A stretch of DNA of 64,000 nucleotides. Source: a virus. Made by a program: the position numbers and the translations under genes. The stretch lies in the IMG/VR virus record IMGVR_UViG_3300044546_000330, positions 1 through 64,000 of that record; one strand, written 5' to 3'. A model generated the notes under the pieces. It had not been told where the DNA came from, did no database searches, and was given only the letters and a program-made list of their open reading frames with translations. Shown one piece after another: positions 21,059 to 30,213 of the stretch. Each line of letters begins with the position of its first letter. Position 1 is the stretch's first letter.

Positions 21059-21076
21059 ACCTCTTAAACAAACTAT

Positions 21077-21841
21077 ATGATACAAGTAGGAATCAACGAG
21101 GATGTAATCCTCAAAAACGTAGAACTTACCGAAAAGGATGGTAAGTGGGCTGTAAACTTTGCCTTATCTCAGGGTGGGCAAGAAGACGCAGGTGATGACC
21201 CTCTTAATGAGGTGTATGATGAAGATGGGATGCTTGTTACCGGTTCAGGTGGAGGTATGAATATCAAAGTGTGGCCTATCAATGTACCTAAAGAGGATAC
21301 ATTTGACGGCAAAGCTAAGACCATCAAGGATCGTATTGACGAGGCTAACGAAGCATCGAAGGAAATGCAAAACTTGTTTACTTCTTTTGCCCGTTGCTAT
21401 CTTACATCGGACAAGATAAAGTTCGAAAGGTTTAGAAATATCCCTATTACAAAAGACTCTATGCAGATACTTTTGAACGAGGATACTTTATTGCTTGTTA
21501 CTAAGAACTTGGCTAACCAGTTCATAGAAATGTGCTCTCCTTTCTTCGGCCAACAAGAGTACAAACTTAGACTTTTACTTCGCCGCCAAAGTGTAACTAA
21601 ACACTACCCGGCTTTAAGAGATAAGTTGTTACAAGCTTTCCCTTTTGTGGAGCTTATGGCTATTCCAAAGAGTGCGTCTAAGATCGCGTTCACTAAGTAT
21701 GAAATTTCTAAAGGGTTAAACAGTGGCACACCGTCTGTAGCTACTGATGCTCCTGCGGAAAACTTGGCACCAGTTGATACTAATGCCTTGTTTGGAACTA
21801 CAGGTGACGTTAACCTAGCTGAAGCTACTGAACTGAACTAA
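21077..21841 (+). CDS. Hypothetical protein, 254 aa, replication module
   Basis: An N-terminal beta-rich part (VILKNVELTEKDGKWAVNFA) is followed by a helical centre (EANEASKEMQNLFTSFARCY) and a basic helix (YKLRLLLRRQSVTKHYP). The tail is Pro/Ala/Thr-rich and disordered. The order, with an OB-like start and flexible tail, is compatible with a nucleic-acid-binding protein, but no family is recognised. Preceded by its own promoter-like box; the primase gene starts 5 nt after its stop. Confidence 0.6.
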   Translation: MIQVGINEDVILKNVELTEKDGKWAVNFALSQGGQEDAGDDPLNEVYDEDGMLVTGSGGGMNIKVWPINVPKEDTFDGKAKTIKDRIDEANEASKEMQNLFTSFARCYLTSDKIKFERFRNIPITKDSMQILLNEDTLLLVTKNLANQFIEMCSPFFGQQEYKLRLLLRRQSVTKHYPALRDKLLQAFPFVELMAIPKSASKIAFTKYEISKGLNSGTPSVATDAPAENLAPVDTNALFGTTGDVNLAEATELN

Positions 21842-21846
21842 GTCTT

Positions 21847-22803
21847 ATGCTTACACTGGACCAACTCAGTGAGCAAGAAATATTAGAGCGAGTCGATGAG
21901 TACTCGCTCTATTGTTTTTATCTGGAGTTTGAACCTGTTATAGGTAGAAAGTACCAGTCTAGACTTCGTACTAGAGATGACAAGCCTTCTTTTGGTCTAT
22001 TTGAAAGAAAGTATGGTGGAGACCTACCGCATGAATTCATGTGGAAAGATCAAGCTCTTCCATGCACTCCTAACTATGGAGACATCTTTGATCTTTTAAT
22101 AGTACTGTATCAAGAAGTAGAGTCTAGGTATGAGGCTATGTTAAAAGTAGCAGCAGACTTTGGACTTATGGAAGAGGCTAGTCCTCTAATAAAACAGCTT
22201 GTCATTACTCCTGTACGTAAAGAACCTGCTCACATCAGGGTAAAGTCCAGAGAGTTCACTCATAAGGAACTTCATTACTGGGAACAGTACAATGTAAACA
22301 AGAGTATTCTGCAGTTGTATAATTGTACAGCTGTGGAATACTTTTTTCTTTATGATACTGATGTAGTGCCCAGAAACCCCGTAACGTCTATGTATGCCTA
22401 TAGAATCTTTGACAAGTACCAATTGTACAAGCCAAAGCCTAAGGAGTTTTATATGGATTGGACAGAAAGCTGTGTACCAGGGTTTAGTCAATTAGAACGT
22501 ACTGACTTGTTGGTAATTACTAAGGCTATGAAAGATATTATGTTTTTCAAGTCTTTAGGGTATGACGCTATAGCTCCGAGAGCTGAGAATATGATACCAG
22601 ACCCTATGCTAATTCAGTGGATACAGAAAAGATATAATAGAGTGATTACTTTCTTCGACAACGATGGAAAGACTAGTCCTCACTTGTATCCTTTTCAATC
22701 TGTCACAATTCCTTTAGGAACTGAGACAAAAGACCCCACTGACCACTGTGCCAGGTACGGAGTAGAAAGTACTGCTGAACTTATAAAAGACTTACTAAGA
22801 TGA
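21847..22803 (+). CDS. DnaG-type primase-like protein with TOPRIM domain, no zinc finger
   Basis: The 318-residue product has a CHC2-like N-terminal region (EQEILERVDEYSLYC; SRLRTRDDKPSFGLF), but lacks the zinc-binding cysteines and histidine. The TOPRIM half shows LLVITKAMKDIMFFKSLG near 220-237 (the Glu of the family reads Thr-Lys here) and ITFFDNDGKT near 268-277 (the D-x-D pair). It likely synthesises or helps synthesise RNA primers for the fork with the DnaB-like helicase. The substitution at the glutamate position leaves activity uncertain. Overlaps the next gene by 4 nt. Confidence 0.75.
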   Translation: MLTLDQLSEQEILERVDEYSLYCFYLEFEPVIGRKYQSRLRTRDDKPSFGLFERKYGGDLPHEFMWKDQALPCTPNYGDIFDLLIVLYQEVESRYEAMLKVAADFGLMEEASPLIKQLVITPVRKEPAHIRVKSREFTHKELHYWEQYNVNKSILQLYNCTAVEYFFLYDTDVVPRNPVTSMYAYRIFDKYQLYKPKPKEFYMDWTESCVPGFSQLERTDLLVITKAMKDIMFFKSLGYDAIAPRAENMIPDPMLIQWIQKRYNRVITFFDNDGKTSPHLYPFQSVTIPLGTETKDPTDHCARYGVESTAELIKDLLR

Positions 22804-23036
22804 CAGAAGCAGCGGAGTTAGAACAGGAACTAGAACCTTTATTAATAGGTAAAGTAGTTCAGATAAAGTACACTCACTTTTCAAAAGAAGAACGGGTCGA
22901 GATAGATACAGTTAACCGTCTGGCTGTAGATATCGATACTAGACCAAACCATTATCTTATACTCTTTACAAATCAAGGTAAGAGACTTGAGATAAACCTA
23001 GACGATTTTTCAACACACATAAAAGTACTAAATTAA
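22800..23036 (+). CDS. Hypothetical protein, 78 aa
   Basis: Small acidic protein with a five-strand-like beta pattern (GKVVQIKYTHFSKEERVEID; HYLILFTNQGKRLEINL) resembling a small barrel. Overlaps the primase by 4 nt, and its stop TAA shares one base with the following ATG. No family recognised. Confidence 0.55.
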   Translation: MTEAAELEQELEPLLIGKVVQIKYTHFSKEERVEIDTVNRLAVDIDTRPNHYLILFTNQGKRLEINLDDFSTHIKVLN

Positions 23037-26000
23037 TGGCAATACTAGAACAAGGTACTTCGCAGATTAGCGGAGGCTTCGACAAGGGTATAGAAGAAGC
23101 CGGGAGAGATGTTATGCTTGACATCTTTCAAAAGAACCAATATCAGTACCCTGTAAAGAGTACTATTAGAGAGATAGTTTCTAACTGTGTAGACTCTATT
23201 AACGAGAGAGAAGTAGCTAAGAAGATACTGTCTGGCGCATCTGTAGTATCTGATTTCTTTGAAGACAGAGAAGGAGATGTATACAAAGACAGTAAGTTCG
23301 TACCTGAATACTATGACCCTAATTGGTTAAGCAATGATCCTACTACTTACATTACGTATTACGAAGGCGCTACTGCCGAACGGGATAGCATCTGTATTAA
23401 AGACTACGGAGTAGGACTTGGGGGAAGAAGGCTTGAGAAGTACTTTTCACTTTTCTTTAGCACTAAGAGGCTATCTAAACTACCTTTAGGTAAGTTTGGC
23501 CTTAACATACCGGGGCCGCTGTCAGGTAACTGACATGAAAATAAAGTGGGAGAATTGCTGGAAGTCTAAGTTAGTTTTACTATCTTTGTTTCCTAAACAC
23601 AACATACCATGCGACAAAGAAAAAGTCGAAGTAGAAAAAAGCACGATTATTTTTCAGTAATAGACACAGAGTTCAAAGCTTACATCCTGGGATGGATATA
23701 CGCTGATGGCACTCTTTTAAAACGTAACGGAAATAGACAGGCACTATTTTGCATATCAGTACAAGAAGAAGACGGTAAGGAGTTCTTACCTGAGCTTGCT
23801 AAAGTAGTAGCCGACAGAGTACCTGGGATACGATATTACGCAGCACAGAAGCTTAGAGGAGAAAAGCCACAGATGAGAGTAAGTATATCCTCCGATCAGA
23901 TATATGCTGACTTAGTACGTCATGGCTTACAGCAAAATAAAACTGCGTATGGCATGACTTACCCTACTACTTTACCTTCTGAACTAGAGCATCATTTTAT
24001 ACGTGGGTTCTTAGATGGGGACGGTAGTATCATGTACAGCCAAACTGTCTCTACTTATGTTCCAAAAACTAAGCCTAAGACAAACGTCTTAAGAGACAGG
24101 GGACGTATAGCCTTTATAGGAACTGATAAAGCGTTCTTAGAAGAGATACGAAAAAGACTTCCTATTACAAAGTGTTACTACGGGGGTAAGCAGTCCAAGA
24201 ACATGTTTACTCACGTACTTTGGGTTGAGCGTGCTTTAGATGTAAGAGCGTGTATAGCATACCTATATAAAGACGCCACATGGTTTTTGTCAAGAAAGAA
24301 AAGTAAAGCTGATAAGATAATCAGCAGCCGAGCCTTACGTGCAAGTAAGGAAGGTTCAGAGACTACCGGAGCAGTAGAGTCTGCTTAATAACCGGAAGTA
24401 GTATAGAGTAGTTTCTATATGAAACAGCACCCACCTCCGTGTGAAGACGCACGGATGATGATATAGTCCGACACTCTTGGAAACAAGAGATTACAGATTC
24501 GCGGTAATAAAGCGCCCTTATCTTTAGAGATGGGGTACTATACAGTAGAGTCAAGATACAACGGGCAACTGTACAGGTTCAATGTCTACAAAGGTAAGGT
24601 AGAATCTATCATACCTAAGTTTAACATAAAGACAGGGCAGGAGAACACTGCTCACGAGATGCCAACTCCCTCTGGCGTACCTTACATTTACTACAGCGAA
24701 GTCACTACTGAAAAGAATGGAGTATCTGTAATAGTAGAAGCCAAGAAACCGCATAAAGAACTGTACCGTGATGCAGTCCAATCTCAGTTGCTTTACTTTG
24801 ACAACATAAACTTTCAGATAATCAAAGAAGGGTATGTAGACCAAGTAGATTACAAAGCTGACATTATTTATGAGGATGAGTACCTTGTTATGTCTAACAA
24901 CTCTTATTACTCCAAACCCCATTTACTTCTTAACAGGGTAAACTATGGGTACATAAACTTTGGAGAGTTAGAGATACAGGACAAGATAGGTAACATTGGT
25001 ATCAAAGTACTGCCTGAAGACGTAGAGATTTCACCGTCTAGGGAATCTTTGGTGTGGAATGACAAGACTAAGGAGACTATTCTTAGTAGATTTAAGGCAG
25101 CGGTACAAAGTGCCACAGTACTTGTACAAGAAGAGCTCAAGGAAAAGGACTTTCTAAGATGGGTAAAGCTTTGCTATGGCATGCAAAACAGGTATTCAAG
25201 TGATAAGGCTAATGGCACTGTAGTGGAAAGACTGTCGTGTATCATAGATATGGCTTCTTTAGAACCCACTTATAATGGTACTGATATAAAGTTTAACCAT
25301 AACGTGCTAGACTTCCTACTCGTAGAGAAAGTAGAAATAATTAAGACTAAAAAAGCGAACAAAGTAAGTAACAAGGTAGACAGAAAAAGAGTTTACACTT
25401 TATACGATGCTATGAATTCCAAAGTAGTAATTTCTACCGGTAAGAGAAACAATCGTAAAGACAAGTACCTATTAAGTACTGCAGATAAGTTTGTACGAGT
25501 AAAACCCCCATATTGGTTAACAGAAGAGTCACAGTCTCTTAGTAAAGAGGAGTTACTTGAAACCATATTGGAAGGTTACGTTTCTGAATCGCACAAAGAA
25601 GAGATAAGAAAGAAGTTTAATGCTAACAACTCTGTTGAAGTATGGAACTTGCTAAAGTCTTCTATAGATGTGCTAGACTACGAAGCCATAGAAGTCCCTG
25701 ATAGCTTTGTCGCTTCGAACAATGAAGAAGATGAGGAGATCATAGAAACTGAGGAGGAGAAACAAGAAGCTGCTATGTCTAATGAGGAACGAAGAAAGTT
25801 ACACAACAAGGTAGTAATACACACTCCAAGATTTGTATCCGATTCTCGTGCACCTCAGTTTATAGAATGGCAGAAACTTGAAGTAACTGTAAAAGAGATC
25901 GAAGCCTGGGATGCTGCAGAAGTGTACTATGGTAACGACGTAGATGGCGATACTATTAAACTTGTAGCTATGTTGTCTCGTAAAGTGAACAATGAAAGTG

Positions 26001-26785
26001 ACTGTGTATGGCTTCCAAAAGGTGTTACTATTGAGGGCGATGCTAATCCGGGAGAAGAAGGCCACTACTCTGAATGGCGTAAATCAAAGTTTGACGAGTC
26101 CATCACAGCGGGCGTAGCATATAGGTGTTCTCATTTCTTTGACAATACGCAGATTAAACTGATAAAAGTTTCTCAACAGACTACTAAACTGTATAAGAAC
26201 TTTTACCACATAAACAAATTCTTTTACCGTTTAAACAGAGGTGTACTTACCATGAGCAATGTACTAATACAGTGGAATACTTCCCGCTTAATTAAACAGG
26301 ACCTTCATAAGTTGAACTTCTTATGGAACTATCCTTTCTCGCAAGAGAAGAAAGACCAGTTTAGAGAGATAGTAAAGTATGTCAAACTTAACTATAGGCC
26401 GATGGCAGGGTTTCAAGATAAAGGTGTTGCACCTGAAGCTTTAAACAACTTGACTGCACATCTTGATAAGGTACTGCAGTTTCAACTCTTTGTCAAAGAA
26501 GGGCATGCGTCAGAAGACATAGCTAAACTTGCTTCCGAAATGTGGGGCAGTGAATCTGTAGTTGACGGCCAGGCTATTGACATGGCAGTATGGGACAAGT
26601 TTAAAGCTTTGCTTGAGTGGTCAGAACCTATTAGAGTACTATTAAATGAGATGACAGCGTTAACAGGCATTGATGGTGTAGCTCTAACAGAAGTTGACCA
26701 ATACCAAGATAGACAAGAGTGCCTTATTAAAGAAGAACTTGAACACTCTCTTATTTCGTATATCAAGTCTAAGAACGTATCTTAG
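23036..26785 (+). CDS. rIIA: rIIA-like GHKL ATPase, interrupted by a group I intron
   Basis: Exons 23036-23502 and 24502-26785 join in frame to a 916-residue protein. Exon 1 has the GHKL N box (REIVSNCVDSI, Glu46/Asn50) and G1 box (KDYGVGL, Asp123). The junction restores the G2 box as GKFGLGNKAP. Without splicing, translation stops at 23533. The downstream part resembles the long, less conserved body of T4 rIIA (membrane-associated protein that, with rIIB, affects host range and exclusion), with an acidic linker (EEDEEIIETEEEKQE) near the middle. The rIIB-like gene follows 15 nt after. The family call rests on the GHKL motifs, size and partner. Confidence 0.8.
23581..23588 (+). promoter_or_regulatory. 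TATCTTTG box before the intron endonuclease gene
   Basis: A perfect TAnnTTTG element lies 20 nt before ATG 23609, inside the intron and downstream of P4. A TTG is 23 nt upstream. It suggests that the homing endonuclease gene has its own promoter, independent of splicing of the host gene transcript. Confidence 0.45.
23609..24388 (+). CDS. LAGLIDADG homing endonuclease encoded in the intron
   Basis: The 259-residue product has two LAGLIDADG helices, YILGWIYADGT (about residues 25-35) and HFIRGFLDGDGSI (about 129-141), so it should act as a monomer that cuts intronless rIIA-like alleles and drives intron homing. The catalytic Asp is present in both motifs. The N terminus is very basic (RQRKSRSRKK). 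The reading frame runs through the intron's Q (P4 3' strand) and R (P7 5' strand) elements and stops at 24388, so RNA-folding and protein-coding constraints overlap. Confidence 0.92.
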   Translation: MRQRKSRSRKKHDYFSVIDTEFKAYILGWIYADGTLLKRNGNRQALFCISVQEEDGKEFLPELAKVVADRVPGIRYYAAQKLRGEKPQMRVSISSDQIYADLVRHGLQQNKTAYGMTYPTTLPSELEHHFIRGFLDGDGSIMYSQTVSTYVPKTKPKTNVLRDRGRIAFIGTDKAFLEEIRKRLPITKCYYGGKQSKNMFTHVLWVERALDVRACIAYLYKDATWFLSRKKSKADKIISSRALRASKEGSETTGAVESA

Positions 26786-26800
26786 CATAAAATCTCAAAC

Positions 26801-27985
26801 ATGATGATTATAGTAAACAACATCAACAACGAAAGAATTGTTGGTACAGCATCAGGAGAAGCTTTCTCAGTTACTTACTCTGAAAAGAAGTATAACTTAA
26901 TGAAAGAACTCCAAAACAAAGCAGAGGACGCTACTACTGTAGACGAACTTAAAGCTATCTTAGAAGAGTTTACACCTCTTACTAAAGAAAGCTATAAGGA
27001 AATCATAGAGCAAGCCTGTCCTTATGTAGTGTGTAACCCTCACACTAATAAGTTCTATCTGAAGTACAATGGAGTAGTGTCAAGCCGACCTATGCCAAAC
27101 GAGTTTGCAGAAAGACTTGTTAAGTCCGCAGAAAAGGGAATTGATTTCATGCCTTACGTGTACATGTGGGTCCGTTATTTAAGAGAAGCTGAAGGCCGAC
27201 CGGCTTACAGTTTACAAAGAGCTAACGACTTTGCCAAGTATGTAACGGCTACCTTTTGTAATCCTAGAACAGTAACACAACTTATGGACGACTTTGGCCT
27301 GTCAAGAGAAGCTGCTGTCAAACAAGCAACTCTACCACAAGTTTCAGTTACGAAAGAAGGTCTATTGTGTACCTTTAAAGTTAGTACTGAGATTCGTCAC
27401 AGATATGACTTGAACGAGGACGAAGAAGTAGTTGTAAAAAGTAGGTACAAGAAGAGTGTTGATCCTGATACAGGAGAAGTAACTTTTACTGAGCCAGACT
27501 TTGCTGAAGACTTATTGTTTGAACCTGCTGTAATGGGCGAAAGAGGAGATGCTTTTAACTGTGTCTCTATTAATGGCGCCTTTAACAAGAAAGGTCACCA
27601 CATCCGCGTAGGCTGTCGTCACTTCTTGGATAGCTGGGATCAAGTAGGTCCTCCTATGGGTCCTGGTTTACACGTTGGTAACCTGGATTACATTGGAACG
27701 TACCAAACTGACCAGACTGTTACTCATAACGTATTTGTAGACCCTGCTCATATCCATACTGTGAATCCTAACGGGCATGGAGACGGTGCTTTGACTTGTA
27801 TTGAGTACTTTGTTCACAGTTCCTTTAAGGGGCAGAACAAAACTCTGTATAACTCGTCAGAGTATGCTAAGTTCCACGATGAAGAGTACGTAAAGTACTT
27901 GAATGAAGTGGTAAAAGCTTCTGCTATGAAGAAGGAGGAAGTTGATCAGTTTGAGTCTGAAGCCAAATCTCTGATTAAAGCCTAG
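26801..27985 (+). CDS. rIIB: rIIB-like protein
   Basis: The 394-residue product has the C-terminal signature of T4 rIIB-like proteins: GPGLHVGNLDYI followed by NVFVDPAHIHTV (about residues 288-320), preceded by a CRHFLDSWDQVG segment. The N-terminal part contains an FCNPRTVTQLMDDFGLSREA helix-turn-helix-like stretch. In T4 rIIB acts together with rIIA at the membrane. Here it follows the rIIA-like gene after 15 nt, supporting the pairing. A strong terminator ends the unit. Confidence 0.75.
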   Translation: MMIIVNNINNERIVGTASGEAFSVTYSEKKYNLMKELQNKAEDATTVDELKAILEEFTPLTKESYKEIIEQACPYVVCNPHTNKFYLKYNGVVSSRPMPNEFAERLVKSAEKGIDFMPYVYMWVRYLREAEGRPAYSLQRANDFAKYVTATFCNPRTVTQLMDDFGLSREAAVKQATLPQVSVTKEGLLCTFKVSTEIRHRYDLNEDEEVVVKSRYKKSVDPDTGEVTFTEPDFAEDLLFEPAVMGERGDAFNCVSINGAFNKKGHHIRVGCRHFLDSWDQVGPPMGPGLHVGNLDYIGTYQTDQTVTHNVFVDPAHIHTVNPNGHGDGALTCIEYFVHSSFKGQNKTLYNSSEYAKFHDEEYVKYLNEVVKASAMKKEEVDQFESEAKSLIKA

Positions 27986-27997
27986 TCTTATCACCTA

Positions 27998-28030
27998 AGA
28001 AGGGGAGTGTAATAGCTCCCTTTCTTTTTT
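27998..28030 (+). terminator. Intrinsic terminator after the rIIA-rIIB pair
   Basis: AGAAGGGGAG (27998-28007) pairs with CTCCCTTTCT (28016-28025) around an 8-nt loop, with only one G-T pair, followed by T to 28030. It lies 13 nt after the rIIB-like stop. The next gene starts 11 nt later, so some read-through or a separate promoter is needed. Confidence 0.85.
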
Positions 28031-28040
28031 AAACTTAAAT

Positions 28041-28508
28041 ATGAACGGATCACGAAACAGAACAGCAGGACATAGCTTTGAAAGAGAGTGTGTAAAGTTG
28101 TTTAAACAACTAGGATTTACTCATGTGGAAACATCTAGACTAGTGTCTAAGATGAGAGATTCTCAAAAGATAGATCTTGCTAACCCGGATGAACTGGAGC
28201 ATGGGAGATTCCCTTACAATGTACAATGTAAGAACACTACTACTTTGAACTACAGTAAAATCCTACAAGAAGTACCTATTACCCCAGGTATAAAGAATGT
28301 GGTCTTGCATAAGCACACGAAAAAAGTGGGCACCAAGTTTATAAGTCAAGGAAAGTTTGCCTATATGTATATGGAAAACTTCTTTGAACTTGTAGAAGAA
28401 TTAGAAAAATACAAGAAAGGCTATGAAGCTATGATGGAGTACTTTGATTCCATACCAGAAGATGAAAAGCCTAAACTTGACCTTAAACTTAAAACACTAG
28501 GATTATGA
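28041..28508 (+). CDS. Holliday-junction-resolvase-like PD-(D/E)XK nuclease
   Basis: The 155-residue product begins with a basic segment and GHSFERECVKLFKQLGF (catalytic-type Glu in the first helix). It then has SRLVSKMRDSQKIDLA (Asp) and PYNVQCKNTTTL (the E/Q-x-K-like motif III, with Gln-Cys-Lys). This is the order of archaeal Hjc/phage resolvase-like PD-(D/E)XK enzymes, which cut branched DNA made during recombination-dependent replication. A C-terminal helical tail (about residues 115-155) is extra. Overlaps the FEN gene by 4 nt. Fold assignment likely; exact substrate not shown. Confidence 0.75.
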   Translation: MNGSRNRTAGHSFERECVKLFKQLGFTHVETSRLVSKMRDSQKIDLANPDELEHGRFPYNVQCKNTTTLNYSKILQEVPITPGIKNVVLHKHTKKVGTKFISQGKFAYMYMENFFELVEELEKYKKGYEAMMEYFDSIPEDEKPKLDLKLKTLGL

Positions 28509-29284
28509 GAGCAGCGATAATAGATGCAGATAGCATCATCTACATAGTAGCATGGAACAACAAAGAGTCTGACGAAGAACTTGTCATTCAGTCTTGTGAC
28601 AGTATTGTAAACGCTATTCTTAAGAAAGCAGAGGCCACTCATTACCTAGGAGCTTTCTCAGCCAGTGTAACCTTTAGACAAGAGGTGTACAAGGTTGCAA
28701 AGTACAAAGGAAACAGAGGAGAAAAGCCCGAATGGATTACCAAATGGGGACCAGTTATAAAGAATCACTTAATAACTAACTGGGGCTTTGTACAAGCTTC
28801 TAAGTGCGAGGCAGATGACGTACTAGCAGCTATGGAAAGTCTTCTTGAAGACTCTTCTATAGAACTAGTGTACTGTTCTCCTGATAAAGACTTGAAGCAA
28901 CTACCTGGTCTTCACTTTGATTATAGCAAGATGGAGAATGAGCTAGAATCTGTAAACTTTGAGCAGTCTATAGACAACTATCTTACTCAACTTCTTACAG
29001 GGGATGCCACTGATAACGTAAAAGGACTCTTTGGCGTGGGCCCAGTAAAAGCTGCTAAACTACTAGCTAGTTGTATAGACCATCTGGATAAGTATCAGAT
29101 GGTTATCAATCAGTATGATCAGTTCTACGGTGACTACTATGGTCCTATCATCCTTAAAGAAACTGAGACAACTATAGGGTTATTAACTCCTATTCATCCC
29201 TTGTGGGAGGAGTACAGCCCTACTATGTCCGGTTATAGACTTCTTCCAGTACCCGAGATAGATAATGACTTACCTGAACTGTAG
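28505..29284 (+). CDS. 5'-3' exonuclease/flap endonuclease (PIN/FEN family)
   Basis: The acidic motifs of the family are in order in this 259-residue protein: IDADS at the start (Asp7, Asp9), a basic YKGNRG helical-arch motif near 70, and CEADDVLAA near 100. SPDKDLKQLPG is near 124, and the helix-3-turn-helix LTGDATDNVKGLFGVGPVKA is near 163-182. It removes RNA primers and flaps and can resect duplex ends, like T7 gp6 or T5 D15. It complements the 5'-nuclease-free family A polymerase at 11624. Complete. Confidence 0.9.
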   Translation: MRAAIIDADSIIYIVAWNNKESDEELVIQSCDSIVNAILKKAEATHYLGAFSASVTFRQEVYKVAKYKGNRGEKPEWITKWGPVIKNHLITNWGFVQASKCEADDVLAAMESLLEDSSIELVYCSPDKDLKQLPGLHFDYSKMENELESVNFEQSIDNYLTQLLTGDATDNVKGLFGVGPVKAAKLLASCIDHLDKYQMVINQYDQFYGDYYGPIILKETETTIGLLTPIHPLWEEYSPTMSGYRLLPVPEIDNDLPEL

Positions 29285-29292
29285 TAACTTTG
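29285..29292 (+). promoter_or_regulatory. TAACTTTG box before the last plus-strand gene
   Basis: Directly after the FEN stop codon, TAACTTTG matches TAnnTTTG and precedes ATG 29309 by 16 nt. No clear -33 element is visible, so it is a moderate-quality candidate. Confidence 0.4.
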
Positions 29293-29308
29293 TCCTAAAT
29301 GACATATT

Positions 29309-29872
29309 ATGGAGCTAAAAACTATGATTACAGTAATGAAAGAGGTAAATCTTTGCACCTATTTTCTTCTTCCATTGCTAGGACTTTCGGAGCGCAGCTT
29401 CGGGGAGGGCAACTTCACAAACAGCTTCTTAGACAGGGCTGAACCGTTTATTTATGTGGGCGTATCTAACCTCGATCGAATTCCCCTTGATGTAAGACAA
29501 GGGTCTAGTAAGATTGTGGCTATTGATGGTACTACTTACCTAAGATTTAGGTTTCCTGATCTTTGGGCACTTGACATTAAGAAGTTTGCAGAAGGAAAGT
29601 ACAGTACTATGAGTAGTACGGCTAAACAAGCCATAAGGACTTACTCAGGATTAATGTACAAAGAAGAAAGAGAGGGTATGATGTACTCTGACTTTAGATT
29701 GACTGCCTTAGAAAGGAGTCCAGCTTTAGTAGAGGAACTGAAGAACCATCTTTACAGCGACAAGGATTCATCCTACGGCGTGACTATTCTTGACACAGAT
29801 CCAACAACTGAACTTCTGGAAGCCCCCGGCTACTACATGTTCTTTAACAAGGAAATAGAGTCTATATCTTAA
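29309..29872 (+). CDS. Hypothetical protein, 187 aa, end of the early block
   Basis: Alpha/beta protein with LDVRQGSSKIVAIDGTTYLR near the middle and a helical segment (STMSSTAKQAIRTYSGLMYK). No family recognised. A second in-frame ATG (29324) gives nearly the same product. It is the last plus-strand gene, placed between a promoter-like box and the terminator at 29878, so it could be transcribed alone. Confidence 0.6.
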   Translation: MELKTMITVMKEVNLCTYFLLPLLGLSERSFGEGNFTNSFLDRAEPFIYVGVSNLDRIPLDVRQGSSKIVAIDGTTYLRFRFPDLWALDIKKFAEGKYSTMSSTAKQAIRTYSGLMYKEEREGMMYSDFRLTALERSPALVEELKNHLYSDKDSSYGVTILDTDPTTELLEAPGYYMFFNKEIESIS

Positions 29873-29877
29873 AATTA

Positions 29878-29912
29878 CCCTGCACTTTCCGAAAGGAGGT
29901 GTAGGGTTTTTT
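29878..29912 (+). terminator. Intrinsic terminator at the convergence of early and late blocks
   Basis: CCCTGCAC (29878-29885) pairs with GTGTAGGG (29899-29906), and TTCC-GAAA-GGAG (about 29887-29898) continues the stem to a GAAA tetraloop; six T follow. It closes the whole plus-strand replication block. On the minus strand the stem is followed by TAATTTT, so weak bidirectional action is possible for the late genes that end at 29929. Confidence 0.85.
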
Positions 29913-29928
29913 CTGCGCGCTATTGGCG

Positions 29929-30213
29929 CTAGTAAAACGAGTCAGTGGACTGAGGGCCCCATTTACCTATAGGGCAGGAACAAGTAGTGCATGCAGTCTT
30001 AGCAGAGAGAGGACAAGTACACTTAGTACACTTTAAGATACTCCCTTCCGGGTTTAACCCTCTTACTATAGTACTGGCTACCTTACCTAACTCTCCTCTA
30101 AAAGGACAAGTATCACACACGGCAAGCCGTTGCTCCATAAGTAGCTTAGTACGTGGAGAAGCTGTGGCGTAAGCATGCCACCCTTGTGCTATTTGTAGTA
30201 TACTAGACGACAA
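29929..30213 (-). CDS. Small zinc-binding protein (multiple CxxC)
   Basis: The 94-residue product has cysteines spaced as CDTCP (about residue 33), CTKCTCP (about 62) and CTTCSCPIGKW (about 75), ending just after GKW. This CxxC...CxxCxC...CPxGKW pattern is familiar from small zinc-ribbon proteins of many tailed phages, of unknown function. It overlaps the tail-fibre-like gene by 11 nt and is the last gene of the minus-strand operon. Confidence 0.65.
   Translation of the reverse strand: MSSSILQIAQGWHAYATASPRTKLLMEQRLAVCDTCPFRGELGKVASTIVRGLNPEGSILKCTKCTCPLSAKTACTTCSCPIGKWGPQSTDSFY

Larger units (their letters stand above)
23503..24501 (+). mobile_element. Group I intron (999 nt) in the rIIA-like gene
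   Basis: The exon ends in T and the intron in G, as the class requires. P1: GGCCT (23498-23502) pairs with GGGCC (23513-23517) with a U-G at the splice site. P10: ACCG (23509-23512) pairs with the first exon 2 bases CGGT (24502-24505). P4: TTGCTG (23555-23560) with CAGCAG (24322-24327). P7: GACTA (24361-24365) within GTTCAGAGACTA pairs with TAGTC (24464-24468). P8 is CCGTGTG/CGCACGG (24438-24454). A CTCTTG-GAAA-CAAGAG hairpin (24474-24489) fits P9. The order and R/S motifs resemble subgroup IA. It carries the LAGLIDADG gene. Confidence 0.92.

Noticed and set aside
24530-26785. A separate gene starting at ATG 24530
   Set aside because: The frame continues upstream without a stop to the intron boundary, and splicing joins it to exon 1 with restoration of the GHKL glycine box, so it is exon 2 rather than an independent gene.
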